A stretch of 36,367 bases of DNA, taken from positions 1 to 36,367 of the forward strand of contig JACPPY010000010.1 of assembly GCA_016190755.1 (NCBI GenBank), written 5' to 3'. Made by a program: the position numbers and the translations under genes. This document shows positions 23,326 through 31,683 of this stretch, one piece after another. This stretch comes from Chloroflexota bacterium (GTDB lineage Bacteria; Chloroflexota; Dehalococcoidia; JACPPY01). A model generated the notes under the pieces. That model ran no database searches and was not told where the DNA came from. It saw only the letters and a program-made list of their open reading frames with translations. Position 1 is the stretch's first letter, and each line of letters opens with the position of its first letter.

Positions 23326-24470
23326 AGCTTCTCGGCTCCGATTATGCTGGCAGCGTCTTCCCTCGCGCGAGCATCAGCCTCCATTATCTCCTGCAGCGAG
23401 GGGTGCTTGATGCCGGAATGGCGCCCCAGTACGGCCTCTACCAGGAGAGGTATGCCTGTGAAACCGATGCGTCCTTCCAGGAATGCGCCCACGGCCACCT
23501 CATCGGCGGCACAGAGGGCCGCCGGGTAGGTGCCTCCTTTCTTACCCGCTTCGATAGCCAGGGCCAGGCACGGGAAACGTCCCGTATCGGGTGTCTCGAA
23601 GCTCAGGCGCGCGGTCCGCGCGAAGTCCAAGCGCGGCACGTACTGAGCAGGAAGCCTGTCCGGGTAAGACAGCGCATGCTGTATGGGCAGGTGCATATCG
23701 GGATAGCTTAATTGGGCCTTCACGGACCCATCGACAAACTCGATCATGGAGTGGATCATGCTCTCCGGATGTATTACTACCTGTATGTTAGCGTACGGGA
23801 CGCTGAATAGCCAGTGCGCCTCGATGACCTCCAGTCCCTTGTTCATCAGCGTCGCGGAGTCTATCGTCACCTTTCGCCCCATTATCCAGGTGGGATGACG
23901 AAGGGCTTCGGCAGCGGTTACCTTGGCCAATTCGACAGCGGGCAGCCCGCGAAAAGGCCCCCCGGAGGCTGTCAGTATCAACCTCTCGATCTCGGCCTGC
24001 TCGCCGCGGAGGCACTGCCATATGGCGCTGTGCTCGCTGTCCACGGGCATTATGGATGCCCCTGTGTGCTTCGCCTCGGCGGTCGCCAGGTCTCCTGCCA
24101 TTACCAGCACTTCCTTATTGGCCAGGGCGACGGGCTTTCCGGCGCGCAGCGCGGCAAAGCACGGTGAAAGTCCGGCTTTTCCCGAGGTGGCCACGACCAC
24201 GATATCCACATCCGGGTGGGCCGCTATCTCCTCCATGGGAGCGAACCGGGATTGAATCTGAGAGGAACGAGTGCGCCGCGGCGACTTGCGCTCCAGCGCA
24301 GTGGAATACACCAGTTCAGGCCGGAACTCGGCCACCTGCTGCTCTAACAGCTCAAGGTTGCCGCCCGCGGCGAGTCCTATGACCTTGAACCAGTCGGGGA
24401 AGTTCCTGGCTACATCCAAAGTCTGGCGGCCTATCGAGCCAGTGGAACCAAACACTGCGAGTCGTTTCAT
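23322..24470 (-). CDS. dxr: 1-deoxy-D-xylulose 5-phosphate reductoisomerase
   Basis: A 382-residue NADPH-dependent enzyme that turns DXP into MEP, the committed step of the non-mevalonate pathway. The Rossmann motif is FGSTGSIGRQTLDV near the N-terminus. Later marks are GKPVALANKEVLVMAG, the metal- and substrate-binding MPVDSEHSAIWQ, LTASGGPFRG, TLMNKGLEVIEAHWLF and HPESMIHSMIEFVDGS. The ATG at 24470 comes directly after the cdsA stop. The 3' end overlaps rseP by 4 bp. Length and all active-site blocks look complete. Confidence 0.97.
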   Translation of the reverse strand: MKRLAVFGSTGSIGRQTLDVARNFPDWFKVIGLAAGGNLELLEQQVAEFRPELVYSTALERKSPRRTRSSQIQSRFAPMEEIAAHPDVDIVVVATSGKAGLSPCFAALRAGKPVALANKEVLVMAGDLATAEAKHTGASIMPVDSEHSAIWQCLRGEQAEIERLILTASGGPFRGLPAVELAKVTAAEALRHPTWIMGRKVTIDSATLMNKGLEVIEAHWLFSVPYANIQVVIHPESMIHSMIEFVDGSVKAQLSYPDMHLPIQHALSYPDRLPAQYVPRLDFARTARLSFETPDTGRFPCLALAIEAGKKGGTYPAALCAADEVAVGAFLEGRIGFTGIPLLVEAVLGRHSGIKHPSLQEIMEADARAREDAASIIGAEKL

Positions 24471-24471
24471 A

Positions 24472-25269
24472 TCACGTCAATATGACATAATAGTATACCA
24501 CCAGGCCGGACAGCAGTATGCTGTCTGCCCGGTCCAGTATACCGCCATGTCCGGGCATGATGCGGCCCGAGTCCTTGGCGCCCAGCCCTCGCTTGAACAT
24601 CGACTCCACCAGGTCCCCCAACTGCGCGGCGACGCCGATGACGAGGCCGAGCAGCAATGCCTGCCAGATGAGCAGCGGCAGGTCGAGCAGGAGACTGAGA
24701 ACAACGGAGGCTATTAGCGCCCCGGCCAGCCCTGCGGCGGCGCCTTCCCATGTCTTCTTGGGGCTCACCTGCGGCGCCATCTTGTGGCGGCCCCAGGCGC
24801 GTCCCACCAGGTATGCGGCGGTGTCCGTGGCGAAGGTGGTGAACAACGCCAGTATTACCCATACGAGGCCATCCTGCAGGCCACGGAGGGCTACCAGGTA
24901 CCGGGCCAGCCACCCTATATACAACGCGCCCGCCAGCGTCCAGGCCAGTGCAAGAGCAGACCCCTCTTTTTGCCTCCTGGACAGGAGCCATACGAAAGAT
25001 GCCACGAGACCAAGGCTGGTGATAAGAACCGCTGCCCTGTCCGGGTTGGCGCCCATGAGCGGGCTCAGTATCAGCAGTGCCGTCCAGATACAACCGAGCG
25101 CAACGAATGGACGTGTGCCCGAGTGGCGGACCATGATGTAGAACTCCATTGCCCCGGCTATGCCCGCAATGGCAACGAAGGCCGCCCAGATACGTACGCC
25201 GCCGAGGAACAACACCAGAAGCAGTATTGCGATACCAACACCAGCGGAAACCAGCCTCTGGCGAAGCAA
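24472..25269 (-). CDS. cdsA: Phosphatidate cytidylyltransferase
   Basis: A 265-residue membrane enzyme making CDP-diacylglycerol from phosphatidate and CTP, the branch point of phospholipid synthesis. It has about eight hydrophobic helices and the family signature near the C-terminus (AQLGDLVESMFKRGLGAKDS, IMPGHGGILDRADS). The middle contains TDTAAYLVGRAWGRHKMAPQVSPKKTWEG, cut here into conserved pieces. The start is TTG 25269, 8 bp after the uppS stop, with AGGACTAGG as a possible ribosome site. Its place between uppS and dxr is the common bacterial arrangement. Confidence 0.95.
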   Translation of the reverse strand: MLRQRLVSAGVGIAILLLVLFLGGVRIWAAFVAIAGIAGAMEFYIMVRHSGTRPFVALGCIWTALLILSPLMGANPDRAAVLITSLGLVASFVWLLSRRQKEGSALALAWTLAGALYIGWLARYLVALRGLQDGLVWVILALFTTFATDTAAYLVGRAWGRHKMAPQVSPKKTWEGAAAGLAGALIASVVLSLLLDLPLLIWQALLLGLVIGVAAQLGDLVESMFKRGLGAKDSGRIMPGHGGILDRADSILLSGLVVYYYVILT

Positions 25270-25277
25270 GCCTAGTC

Positions 25278-26093
25278 CTACTCTTCCGAGTCGGGCTTAT
25301 GCCCGCTCAACCCGCCGTAGCGCCGCTCCCGCTGACTGTAGGCGAGGAGGGCCTTGTCGATATCTTCCTTGCCGAAGTCCGGCCAGAAAGTGGGCGTGGA
25401 GTAGTACTCGCTATAGGCGCTCTGCCACAGCAGAAAGTTGCTCAACCGCATCTCACCGCCGGTACGTATGACAAGGTCAGGGTCGGGCAACCCCGCGGTA
25501 TACAGGTGCCGTGACAGCACGGCCTCATCTATGTCCTCAGGCCGCAGGCCTTCGGCGACTATACGCCGCACAGCATCCAGTATCTCGGCCCTGCCTCCGT
25601 AGTTGAAGGCTATGCTCACGATCATTGCGCTGTTGTCTTTAGTTATCTCCAGCGCTTTTCTCACACGTTCCCGTATGCCGCTCGATATGCCGTCCAGCGT
25701 GCCCAAGTGGCGTAGCTTCACGCCCCTGTCACGCAGCGCCGCCGACTCGCGATCAATGACGTCGCTGAGTATGCGGAGCAGGCCATCCACCTCAGCCCTC
25801 GGCCGGGCCCAGTTCTCCGTCGAGAAGGCATACAGTGTCAGGCACTTGATGTTGTACTGGGAGAAGACGTCGATCACGCGGCGCAGGTTGTCAGTCCCAG
25901 CGCGGTGGCCTTTCAACCGGGGTAGGCCGCGGAGCTGCGCCCACCTGCCGTTGCCGTCCATGATAATAGCAACGTGCTTGGGCAGCGTGGTCAATTGGAT
26001 AACGCCCTGCTGGTCCGGGTGGGCAGCTTGCCCATCCAGAAGCTGAGGCGCTTCCGACACCGGTTGCGCTGGCTTGTTGAGGAAAGTTGTCAT
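25278..26093 (-). CDS. uppS: Isoprenyl transferase (undecaprenyl diphosphate synthase)
   Basis: A 271-residue cis-prenyltransferase that builds the long-chain lipid carrier from IPP and FPP. Motifs are HVAIIMDGNGRWAQLRG with the catalytic Asp, GHRAGTDNLRRVI, LTLYAFSTENWARP, IAFNYGGRAEILDAVRRI and DPDLVIRTGGEMRLSNFLLWQSAYSE. About 37 residues of low conservation precede the first motif. ATG 26093 lacks a clear ribosome site, and a start nearer the conserved fold (for example the TTG about seven codons before the IIMDGNG motif) is possible. It lies 94 bp after frr in the core operon. Confidence 0.96.
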   Translation of the reverse strand: MTTFLNKPAQPVSEAPQLLDGQAAHPDQQGVIQLTTLPKHVAIIMDGNGRWAQLRGLPRLKGHRAGTDNLRRVIDVFSQYNIKCLTLYAFSTENWARPRAEVDGLLRILSDVIDRESAALRDRGVKLRHLGTLDGISSGIRERVRKALEITKDNSAMIVSIAFNYGGRAEILDAVRRIVAEGLRPEDIDEAVLSRHLYTAGLPDPDLVIRTGGEMRLSNFLLWQSAYSEYYSTPTFWPDFGKEDIDKALLAYSQRERRYGGLSGHKPDSEE

Positions 26094-26187
26094 AATGGAC
26101 AGTGAAACAAGTATTCAAACCCTCACGTGCCGCAAATCCTTGTGGCGCATGACGGGAAAACGAACGGACAGTGTCCGTGTGGAGCCG

Positions 26188-26745
26188 TTAGGACTCCAGT
26201 AGCTCCGCTTCTTTCGTCTCGCCTATTTTGGACGTTTGGGCGATAAAGCTATCGGTTACCTTCTGCAACTGCACGTTGACGCGATTATGCTCGTCCTGCG
26301 ATATCTCCTTATTCTTCTCCTGCGTGCGCAGCGTCTCCACCGCATCACGCCTGATGTTGCGCAGCGCCACCTTGGCTTCCTCGACCCTCTTCCTGACGAG
26401 CCGAACCAGTTCCTTCCGTCGCTCCTCGCTTAGCGGAGGTATCGGCAACCTTATCACGCTGCCGTCATTGGAAGGTGTCAGGCCGAGGTCGGACTTCATT
26501 ATGGCCTTCTCCAGTGTTGAGAGAATCGACCGGTCGTAAGGCTGTACTACGAGAAGCCTGGGCTCGGGCGCAGACACGCCGGCGATTTGGTTTACCGGCG
26601 TAGGCACACCGTAGTAGTCGACCTTCACGTTCTGGAGAAGCGCAGGTGAAGCCCGCCCTGTCCTGATACCCGCCAGGTCGCGCTTCAGTATCTCGACAGC
26701 CTTCTGCATCTTGGACTCGGTCTCAGGTAACACACCGTCAGCCAT
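26188..26745 (-). CDS. frr: Ribosome recycling factor
   Basis: A 185-residue protein that, with EF-G, splits post-termination ribosomes. The three-helix bundle parts are visible: KMQKAVEILKRDLAGIRTGRA, the small domain (KVDYYGVPTPVNQIA, LLVVQPYDRS), and the C-terminal helices (LSEERRKELVRLVRKRVEEA, RNIRRDAVETLR). ATG 26745 was chosen because it overlaps the pyrH stop in a TAATG arrangement with AGGTGG upstream. The ORF-track start 38 codons further up lies inside pyrH. Length matches the family. Confidence 0.97.
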   Translation of the reverse strand: MADGVLPETESKMQKAVEILKRDLAGIRTGRASPALLQNVKVDYYGVPTPVNQIAGVSAPEPRLLVVQPYDRSILSTLEKAIMKSDLGLTPSNDGSVIRLPIPPLSEERRKELVRLVRKRVEEAKVALRNIRRDAVETLRTQEKNKEISQDEHNRVNVQLQKVTDSFIAQTSKIGETKEAELLES

Positions 26746-27473
26746 TATTCCACCTCGCTTGAGACAGTAGTACCTATGTTCTCGCCTGCTACAGCCCTTT
26801 GTATAGTATCGGGCGCAGTGATATCGAATACGATTATGGGCAGATTGTTCTCCATGCACAACGATAGGCTGGTGGCATCCATGACTTCAAGACGCATCTC
26901 CAGCGCCTGCATATGGGTTATGCGGTTGAACCTTTTTGCCTTGGGGTTAAGGCGAGGGTCGGAGTCATATACCCCATCCACGCCATTCTTGGCCATGAAC
27001 AGCGCATCTGCCCCTATCTCTATGGCGCGCAGCGCCGCGGCGGTATCCGTGGTCATATACGGATTGCCCGTACCGCCGGCGAAGATCACCACGCGGCCCT
27101 TCTCCATGTGACGTATGGCGCGCCGCCTGATATAGGGTTCCGCCACGGCCTGGATAAGTATCGCGCTCTGCGTGCGTGTGTCCACGCCCATGTGCTCCAG
27201 GGAGTCTTGCAGCGCCAGGGCGTTTATGACGGTGGCGAGCATACCTGCGTAGTCCGCCGTCGCCCGGTCCATACCGTGAGCTGCCGCATCGCTGCCGCGC
27301 CAGATATTGCCACCGCCTATCACCACCGCCACATCCACGCCTTCTCCCCGGACATGCTTGATCTGGCGTGAGATGTTGCCCAGCATGTCGTAATCAATGA
27401 CCAACCCGCCTTGGCTTTGCAAGGACTCTCCGCTGATCTTCAGCAGGACTCGCTTATACTTCTCAGGTGGCAC
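26745..27473 (-). CDS. pyrH: UMP kinase
   Basis: A 242-residue amino-acid-kinase-fold enzyme that phosphorylates UMP to UDP. Conserved parts are [11 protein letters not shown] at the N-terminus, [52 protein letters not shown] and [14 protein letters not shown]. The start is GTG 27473, 6 bp after the tsf stop, with AGGAAAG in front. The end overlaps frr by one base. The tsf-pyrH-frr order is widespread in bacteria. Confidence 0.97.
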   Translation of the reverse strand: MPPEKYKRVLLKISGESLQSQGGLVIDYDMLGNISRQIKHVRGEGVDVAVVIGGGNIWRGSDAAAHGMDRATADYAGMLATVINALALQDSLEHMGVDTRTQSAILIQAVAEPYIRRRAIRHMEKGRVVIFAGGTGNPYMTTDTAAALRAIEIGADALFMAKNGVDGVYDSDPRLNPKAKRFNRITHMQALEMRLEVMDATSLSLCMENNLPIIVFDITAPDTIQRAVAGENIGTTVSSEVE

Positions 27474-27479
27474 GCTTTC

Positions 27480-27983
27480 CTAGCAGCCTATCTCGAATCT
27501 GGCAAACCTGCGTACTCGGATGTTCTCTCCAAGGGTGGCTACGGCCTGTTTGATGATCTCCTCAATGGTCTTGCTGGGATCCTTGATGAACGGTTGCTGC
27601 AGCAGACATGCCACAACCGGGTCCACCTGTGTATTCTCAGGTATATCCGCCGCAGATACATAGAGCGGGGATGTGGCCGTTATCTGCATGGCAAGGTCGT
27701 GGGCGAGTTGCCGGAACTGGTCCGTGCGGGCGACGAAGTCCGTCTCGCAGTTCAACTCGAGCATTGCGCCGACTTTTTGGCCCGTATGTATATAGCATTC
27801 TATGACGCCCTGGCCGGTGGCCCGGGTCGCTTTCTTCTCAGCCGAGGCGAAGCCCTTCTGCTTAAGGTCTTCGCAGGCCTTATCCATGTCGCCCTTCGCT
27901 TTTTCGAGGGCGGCCTTACAGTCCATCACTCCGGCGCCTGTGCGCTGGCGCAGCTCTTTCACTGCATCTACCGAGATGTTCAA
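27480..27983 (-). CDS. tsf: Elongation factor Ts (short form)
   Basis: A 167-residue guanine-nucleotide exchange factor for EF-Tu. The N-terminal UBA-like domain has VKELRQRTGAGVMDCKAALEKA, followed by the core motif LELNCETDFVARTDQF with the TDFVA loop that enters EF-Tu. It lacks the second core repeat present in the ~280-residue E. coli protein, so it is of the short type found in Dehalococcoides and Thermus. The start is TTG 27983, with AAGGAGGAC 5 bp upstream and no alternative ATG. Confidence 0.96.
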   Translation of the reverse strand: MNISVDAVKELRQRTGAGVMDCKAALEKAKGDMDKACEDLKQKGFASAEKKATRATGQGVIECYIHTGQKVGAMLELNCETDFVARTDQFRQLAHDLAMQITATSPLYVSAADIPENTQVDPVVACLLQQPFIKDPSKTIEEIIKQAVATLGENIRVRRFARFEIGC

Positions 27984-27998
27984 AATGTCCTCCTTGGG

Positions 27999-28898
27999 TT
28001 AAGCCTGCTTGGCTTCAGGTGGGGGAACCTCAGCCGGTTTGCTCTCCTCTGTTTTGGCCTCACTTGCGATGCTCTCTTCCGGTACCTGTGTCTCAGCTGG
28101 CGCTGCGGCAGGCTCCGCCTCCTCAGGAGCGAAGCTGTAGGTCTCGGAGGCCGCGGCGGCGGCGGCCACTCCTGCCTCCACTGGCTTGGCCACTTCTTCC
28201 TCGGTTTCCTTCCGAGAAGCCTTACCTTCGAGCACGGCGTCGGCTATCTTGGAGCAGATCAGCTTGATCGCCCTGATGGCGTCATCGTTGGCCGGTATGG
28301 GGTAGTCAATTGGCGTCGGGTCGCAGTTAGTGTCCACTATCGCGACTACCGGTACGTTCATTCGCTTCGCCTCGGCCAGCGAGATCTTGTCTTTCGTTGG
28401 GTCGACAAGGAAGATGGCGGAGGGTATCTCAGTCATCTGCTTGAACCCGCCCATGACTCGGTTGAGCCGCTGGATTTCTTTTTCCAGCTTCATTATTTCC
28501 TTCTTCGGCAAGCGCTGTAGCTCGCCCTTGGCATATTGGTCTTCCAAGCGCACCAGGTAGTCGATCCGCCTCTGTATGGTGCCGAAGTTAGTGAGCATAC
28601 CACCCAACCAGCGGATATTCACATATGGCATACCGCACCGGGTAGCCTCCTGCTGCATCGCCTCCTGGGCCTGTTTCTTGGTGCCTACGAACAGCATGTT
28701 GCCCCCGTTCGTAATCAGGTCTCGGACGAAGTCGCAGGCCTTCTGTAGCATGACAACGGTCTGCTGCAGGTCTATGATGTGTATTCCGTTGCGCTGGGTG
28801 AAGATGTAGGTCTTCATCTTCGGGTGCCAGCGGCTGGTCTGGTGGCCAAAATGGGCCCCGGATTCAAGAAGTTGTTTTATTGAACTGGATTCCGCCAA
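27999..28898 (-). CDS. rpsB: Ribosomal protein S2 with acidic C-terminal extension
   Basis: A 299-residue small-subunit protein. The S2 fold spans about residues 1-230 ([89 protein letters not shown]). The last ~65 residues are low-complexity Ala/Glu/Pro-rich, longer than usual S2 tails, and probably disordered. The start is TTG 28898, preceded by GAGAGAAG. It is the first gene of the minus-strand operon and has a structured leader and a clear promoter upstream. The gap to tsf is 15 bp. Confidence 0.96.
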   Translation of the reverse strand: MAESSSIKQLLESGAHFGHQTSRWHPKMKTYIFTQRNGIHIIDLQQTVVMLQKACDFVRDLITNGGNMLFVGTKKQAQEAMQQEATRCGMPYVNIRWLGGMLTNFGTIQRRIDYLVRLEDQYAKGELQRLPKKEIMKLEKEIQRLNRVMGGFKQMTEIPSAIFLVDPTKDKISLAEAKRMNVPVVAIVDTNCDPTPIDYPIPANDDAIRAIKLICSKIADAVLEGKASRKETEEEVAKPVEAGVAAAAAASETYSFAPEEAEPAAAPAETQVPEESIASEAKTEESKPAEVPPPEAKQA

Positions 28899-28923
28899 TC
28901 TTCTCTCTTTCCGCTCCTGAACT

Positions 28924-29013
28924 GGGCTGTGGTATTAGCGCTATGCGCCGACAGCCCGGAGCTTGATACGCAAGCTTAGCATACTTGCGTTTCCCCCCTC
29001 AAATATCCTGAGG
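28924..29013 (-). promoter_or_regulatory. Structured 5' leader of rpsB with three hairpins
   Basis: Read on the minus strand, the leader forms CCTCA/TGAGG (29009-29013 with 28997-29001), then ACGCAAG/CTTGCGT (28984-28990 with 28968-28974), then GGGCTGT/ACAGCCC (28951-28957 with 28924-28930) enclosing a nested GCGC-ATA-GCGC. Ribosomal protein leaders often bind their own product (S2 does so in E. coli), so autoregulation is plausible. The fold matches no family that I can name. Confidence 0.45.
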
Positions 29014-29029
29014 AGATTCCAAATTTACG

Positions 29030-29058
29030 AGTATACCATATGGGCATTCGAACTACAA
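29030..29058 (-). promoter_or_regulatory. Promoter of the rpsB operon
   Basis: On the minus strand TTGTAG (29053-29058) and TATACT (29030-29035) are separated by 17 bp. The -10 box matches the consensus at five of six positions and the -35 box only in the first three. Transcription would start near 29023 and give a leader of about 125 nt. Confidence 0.55.
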
Positions 29059-29117
29059 CACATATGTGCATAGATCACCCCCAACACGGGCCAAACTGAA
29101 GCCCAATGCTCAAGGCC

Positions 29118-29145
29118 TTGACAGGCGGTACCCAGCCCGTATAAT
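29118..29145 (+). promoter_or_regulatory. Near-consensus sigma-70 promoter of the TetR gene
   Basis: A perfect TTGACA (29118-29123) and a perfect TATAAT (29140-29145) are separated by 16 bp. The expected start is near 29152, just before the palindrome described next, and about 78 bp upstream of the TetR ATG. Confidence 0.75.
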
Positions 29146-29158
29146 GTGAGTAAGTACT

Positions 29159-29178
29159 AGCTAGCACATGCGCTAGCT
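29159..29178. promoter_or_regulatory. Palindromic operator candidate for the TetR regulator
   Basis: The arms agctagc and gctagct match perfectly around acatgc, giving a 20-bp site about 7-27 bp after the predicted transcription start. TetR-family dimers bind palindromes of this size and commonly block their own promoter, so this is a likely autoregulatory site. Confidence 0.6.
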
Positions 29179-29229
29179 CAGGCGAAGAAAAAACTGGGAG
29201 CAACCCTAGCTGCTATCGGAAGAACCAAT

Positions 29230-29838
29230 ATGACGACTACCGTTCATCAGAACACCGAAGTCAGGCAATCACAAATAGTGGACGCTGCCATGGCGCTGAT
29301 AGTAAAGCTTGGTAGCGAACACGTGACTGTCAAGCGCATTGCCGGAGAGGTGGGCATCACAGAGGCTGCCGTGTACCGGCATTTTAGGAGCAAGAGCGAT
29401 ATCCTGTCTCTCCTGATCGACCACGTAAAAAGTGGCCTCCTCGAGGATATACAGAAAGGCCGGGCCAACGGCAAAGACAGCTCGACATTGGGCGTGGTAG
29501 ACCGAACCCTGAGAACCCATCTTTCGGGAGTGGCCCAAAGGAAAGGCATCTCCTTCCAGGTCATAGCAGAGATCGTCAGCCTAGGTGATCCGGCGCTTAA
29601 CAGGAAAACCTCCGAAGCCATACGGCAGTACATCGCCAGTATTCGCGACCTCTTGTGCGAGGGCGTCAAGGCCGGAGAGATAAAAGACAACATTGACCTT
29701 GAGGCGACAGCTACCATACTGTTCAGTATGATTCACGGCCTGGTCAGTATCTGGACCCTCAGCAACCGTGACTTTCAACTACGAGAGAAGTATGAGTCTC
29801 TCTGGAAGGTCTTCAAGGAAGCCATATTAGTGCGCTAG
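29230..29838 (+). CDS. TetR-family transcriptional regulator
   Basis: A 202-residue repressor-type protein. The N-terminal helix-turn-helix spans about residues 12-60 (QSQIVDAAMALIVKLGSEHV, ITEAAVYRHFRSKSDILSLL). The helical ligand domain follows, with a C-terminal part (IDLEATATILFSMIHGLVSIW) typical of the family. CGGAAG stands 7 bp before the ATG. A strong promoter and a palindromic operator candidate precede it. The next genes on the same strand, after 371 bp, are the module B channel and trehalose genes, so it may control them, though it could also act on an unlinked target. The ligand is unknown. Confidence 0.9.
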   Translation: MTTTVHQNTEVRQSQIVDAAMALIVKLGSEHVTVKRIAGEVGITEAAVYRHFRSKSDILSLLIDHVKSGLLEDIQKGRANGKDSSTLGVVDRTLRTHLSGVAQRKGISFQVIAEIVSLGDPALNRKTSEAIRQYIASIRDLLCEGVKAGEIKDNIDLEATATILFSMIHGLVSIWTLSNRDFQLREKYESLWKVFKEAILVR

Positions 29839-30209
29839 TCGCTGTTGTCGCCGTGGAAGGCTGAGACATCGGCTGCATCGTCTTGGTCCGGGCAGATACG
29901 CCGCGGTATACTTGAGATAGGTCCGGCAAACCTGGGGCAACTATAGCTGCCATTTCAGCAGCTTAACACCTAACTCCTGAATCACATCCATCATCAGGAG
30001 GACCGGCGGTTGCCAAAGTGCGAGACATCGTCCAATCGGGACAGGAAAGTCGTCCACGTATCGTTGAGCGGCTGTGCCGATCCAGGGGGTAACAGGCCGG
30101 GTGCGGTTTGGTCATCCCGAAACTTCCGGTCCGCCTGTTCGGCTTCAATATGTAACACGCGCGTGCGTCCGGCTCTGTCAGGAAATGCTGCGAACAAAGG
30201 ACAAACATT
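29839..30209. other. Gap between tetR and module B
   Basis: No gene is seen in these 371 bp. The inverted repeat ctcctga-N13-tcaggag (29974-30000) and a 10-bp palindrome CACGCGCGTG (30156-30165) are the only clear structures, and either could be an operator for module B. No copy of the tetR operator candidate was found here. Confidence 0.4.
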
Positions 30210-31601
30210 GTGGACGATTTCAATATTAGTGCCCTAACGACAGTTGACGCCTTGATAGTGGCAATCATCCTGGCAGCAGGCGCGACAGTAGCCTGGGTCT
30301 TGCGCCGGTTGCTGCGAAGGCTGGAAAAACATGCTCGTGACAACACCGCAATGGTGCTCGATGATTACCTCATCGGCGCGCTGGGCGATCCCTTGTTCGT
30401 GGGCGTGGTCCTCCTGTCACTATACATTGGCTCCGTGTATTTGACCTTGAATCCCTCCATTGACGGGGCAATGCGCCAGGCTCTGCTGGTCGGCTTGGCG
30501 GCGACCGGGATCTACGCAGTCCTGGCTGTCGTAGATGCATTCCTGCGCTGGTACTGTCGGGAGATTGCTAAGACCACGCACACTTCTCTGGACGACAAAC
30601 TAATACCAATACTACGAGTGTCCATTCCCATCATCGGCGGGCTCCCCGGCCTGCTGGGTATCCTGAGGATTCTGGGCGTGGAACACGCTGGCATTAATGA
30701 CTGGCTGGCCCAGCATGGGATACGGCTAGCAGCCATCACGGCGCTGACGCTGGTAGCTTTCTTTAGTACCAGCTACGGACTGCCCAGGCTTATCAAGACC
30801 ATGGCAAGACGAGGCATGGGTGGCCAACCGGACGAGGAGGTGAAGAAGCGCTCGGAGACACTGGCCGTGGTGCTAGTGACCACCTCCCAGGTAATCACCA
30901 TCGGCGTCGGTGTCATTATGCTCCTCTCGGAGTTTGCCGATATTGCTCCTATACTGGCGGGCGTGGGAGTCGCTGGTATAGCCATTGGCTTTGGAGCGCA
31001 GAGCTTGGTCAAAGACGTCCTCAACGGCCTGCTCATAATCATGGAGGGCCACTACCACGTGGGAGATGTGGTCAGAATCGCTGACATAGGCGGACTGGTG
31101 GAAGGCATGAACCTGCGCCGGACGGTACTCCGCGACCTGGATGGCATAGTACACTTCGTACCCAACGGAGAAATACGCGTGGCGAGCAATTTCACCAAGG
31201 AGTACTCCAGGGTAAATCTCAATATCAGCGTGGCTTATGACACTAACCTGGACCACGCTATTGCCGTACTGAACAGAGTGGGAAAGGCACTCGCCGAGGA
31301 CCCGGCATGGCAGCCGTTCATACTGAAACCGCCTCAAGTACTGCGCGTCGACAAGCTGGGAGATTCCGGCATCGATATAAAGGTTGTGGGCGATACGAGG
31401 CCTATTAAGCAGTGGGATGTGATGGGAGAGCTTCGCAAGAGGGCTAAAGAGGCGTTCGACAGGGAAGGAATAGAGATCCCATGGCCGCATACAAAAGTTT
31501 ACTTTGGTGATTCACCTCTGTTGGCCAGATACAGACGAGACAGAGGCGGGGATGGCGGTACCGGCGAAGAATTCCGAGTCAAACAGAACCCGGCCAGATG
31601 A
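30210..31601 (+). CDS. MscS-family mechanosensitive ion channel (module B)
   Basis: A 463-residue paralog of the channel at 403-1785, alike along the whole length. It has the same membrane segments, the pore helix GVAGIAIGFGAQSLVKDV, then HVGDVVRIADIGGLVEGMN, LRRTVLRDLDG and FVPNGEI, and a matching C-terminal domain ending in EIPWPHTKVYFGDSP. The start is GTG 30210, with AAAGGA upstream. It heads the module B gene set and is followed after 82 bp by otsA. A hairpin caggct-ttctg-agcctg lies in that gap (31616-31632). It should release solutes under hypo-osmotic shock, with the same caveat as its paralog about substrate. Confidence 0.9.
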   Translation: MDDFNISALTTVDALIVAIILAAGATVAWVLRRLLRRLEKHARDNTAMVLDDYLIGALGDPLFVGVVLLSLYIGSVYLTLNPSIDGAMRQALLVGLAATGIYAVLAVVDAFLRWYCREIAKTTHTSLDDKLIPILRVSIPIIGGLPGLLGILRILGVEHAGINDWLAQHGIRLAAITALTLVAFFSTSYGLPRLIKTMARRGMGGQPDEEVKKRSETLAVVLVTTSQVITIGVGVIMLLSEFADIAPILAGVGVAGIAIGFGAQSLVKDVLNGLLIIMEGHYHVGDVVRIADIGGLVEGMNLRRTVLRDLDGIVHFVPNGEIRVASNFTKEYSRVNLNISVAYDTNLDHAIAVLNRVGKALAEDPAWQPFILKPPQVLRVDKLGDSGIDIKVVGDTRPIKQWDVMGELRKRAKEAFDREGIEIPWPHTKVYFGDSPLLARYRRDRGGDGGTGEEFRVKQNPAR

Positions 31602-31683
31602 TAACGTGATAAGCACAGGCTTTCTGAGCCTGACCTTGGGCGGAAGTCAGACAGCAAGTAATCCGATGTAAGGAGTCTTCGCT

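Noticed and set aside
27411-28520. 369-codon plus-strand ORF
   Set aside because: It lies antisense to tsf and rpsB, whose protein motifs are unmistakable. The predicted protein is a Leu/Arg/Gly-rich shadow with no family features.
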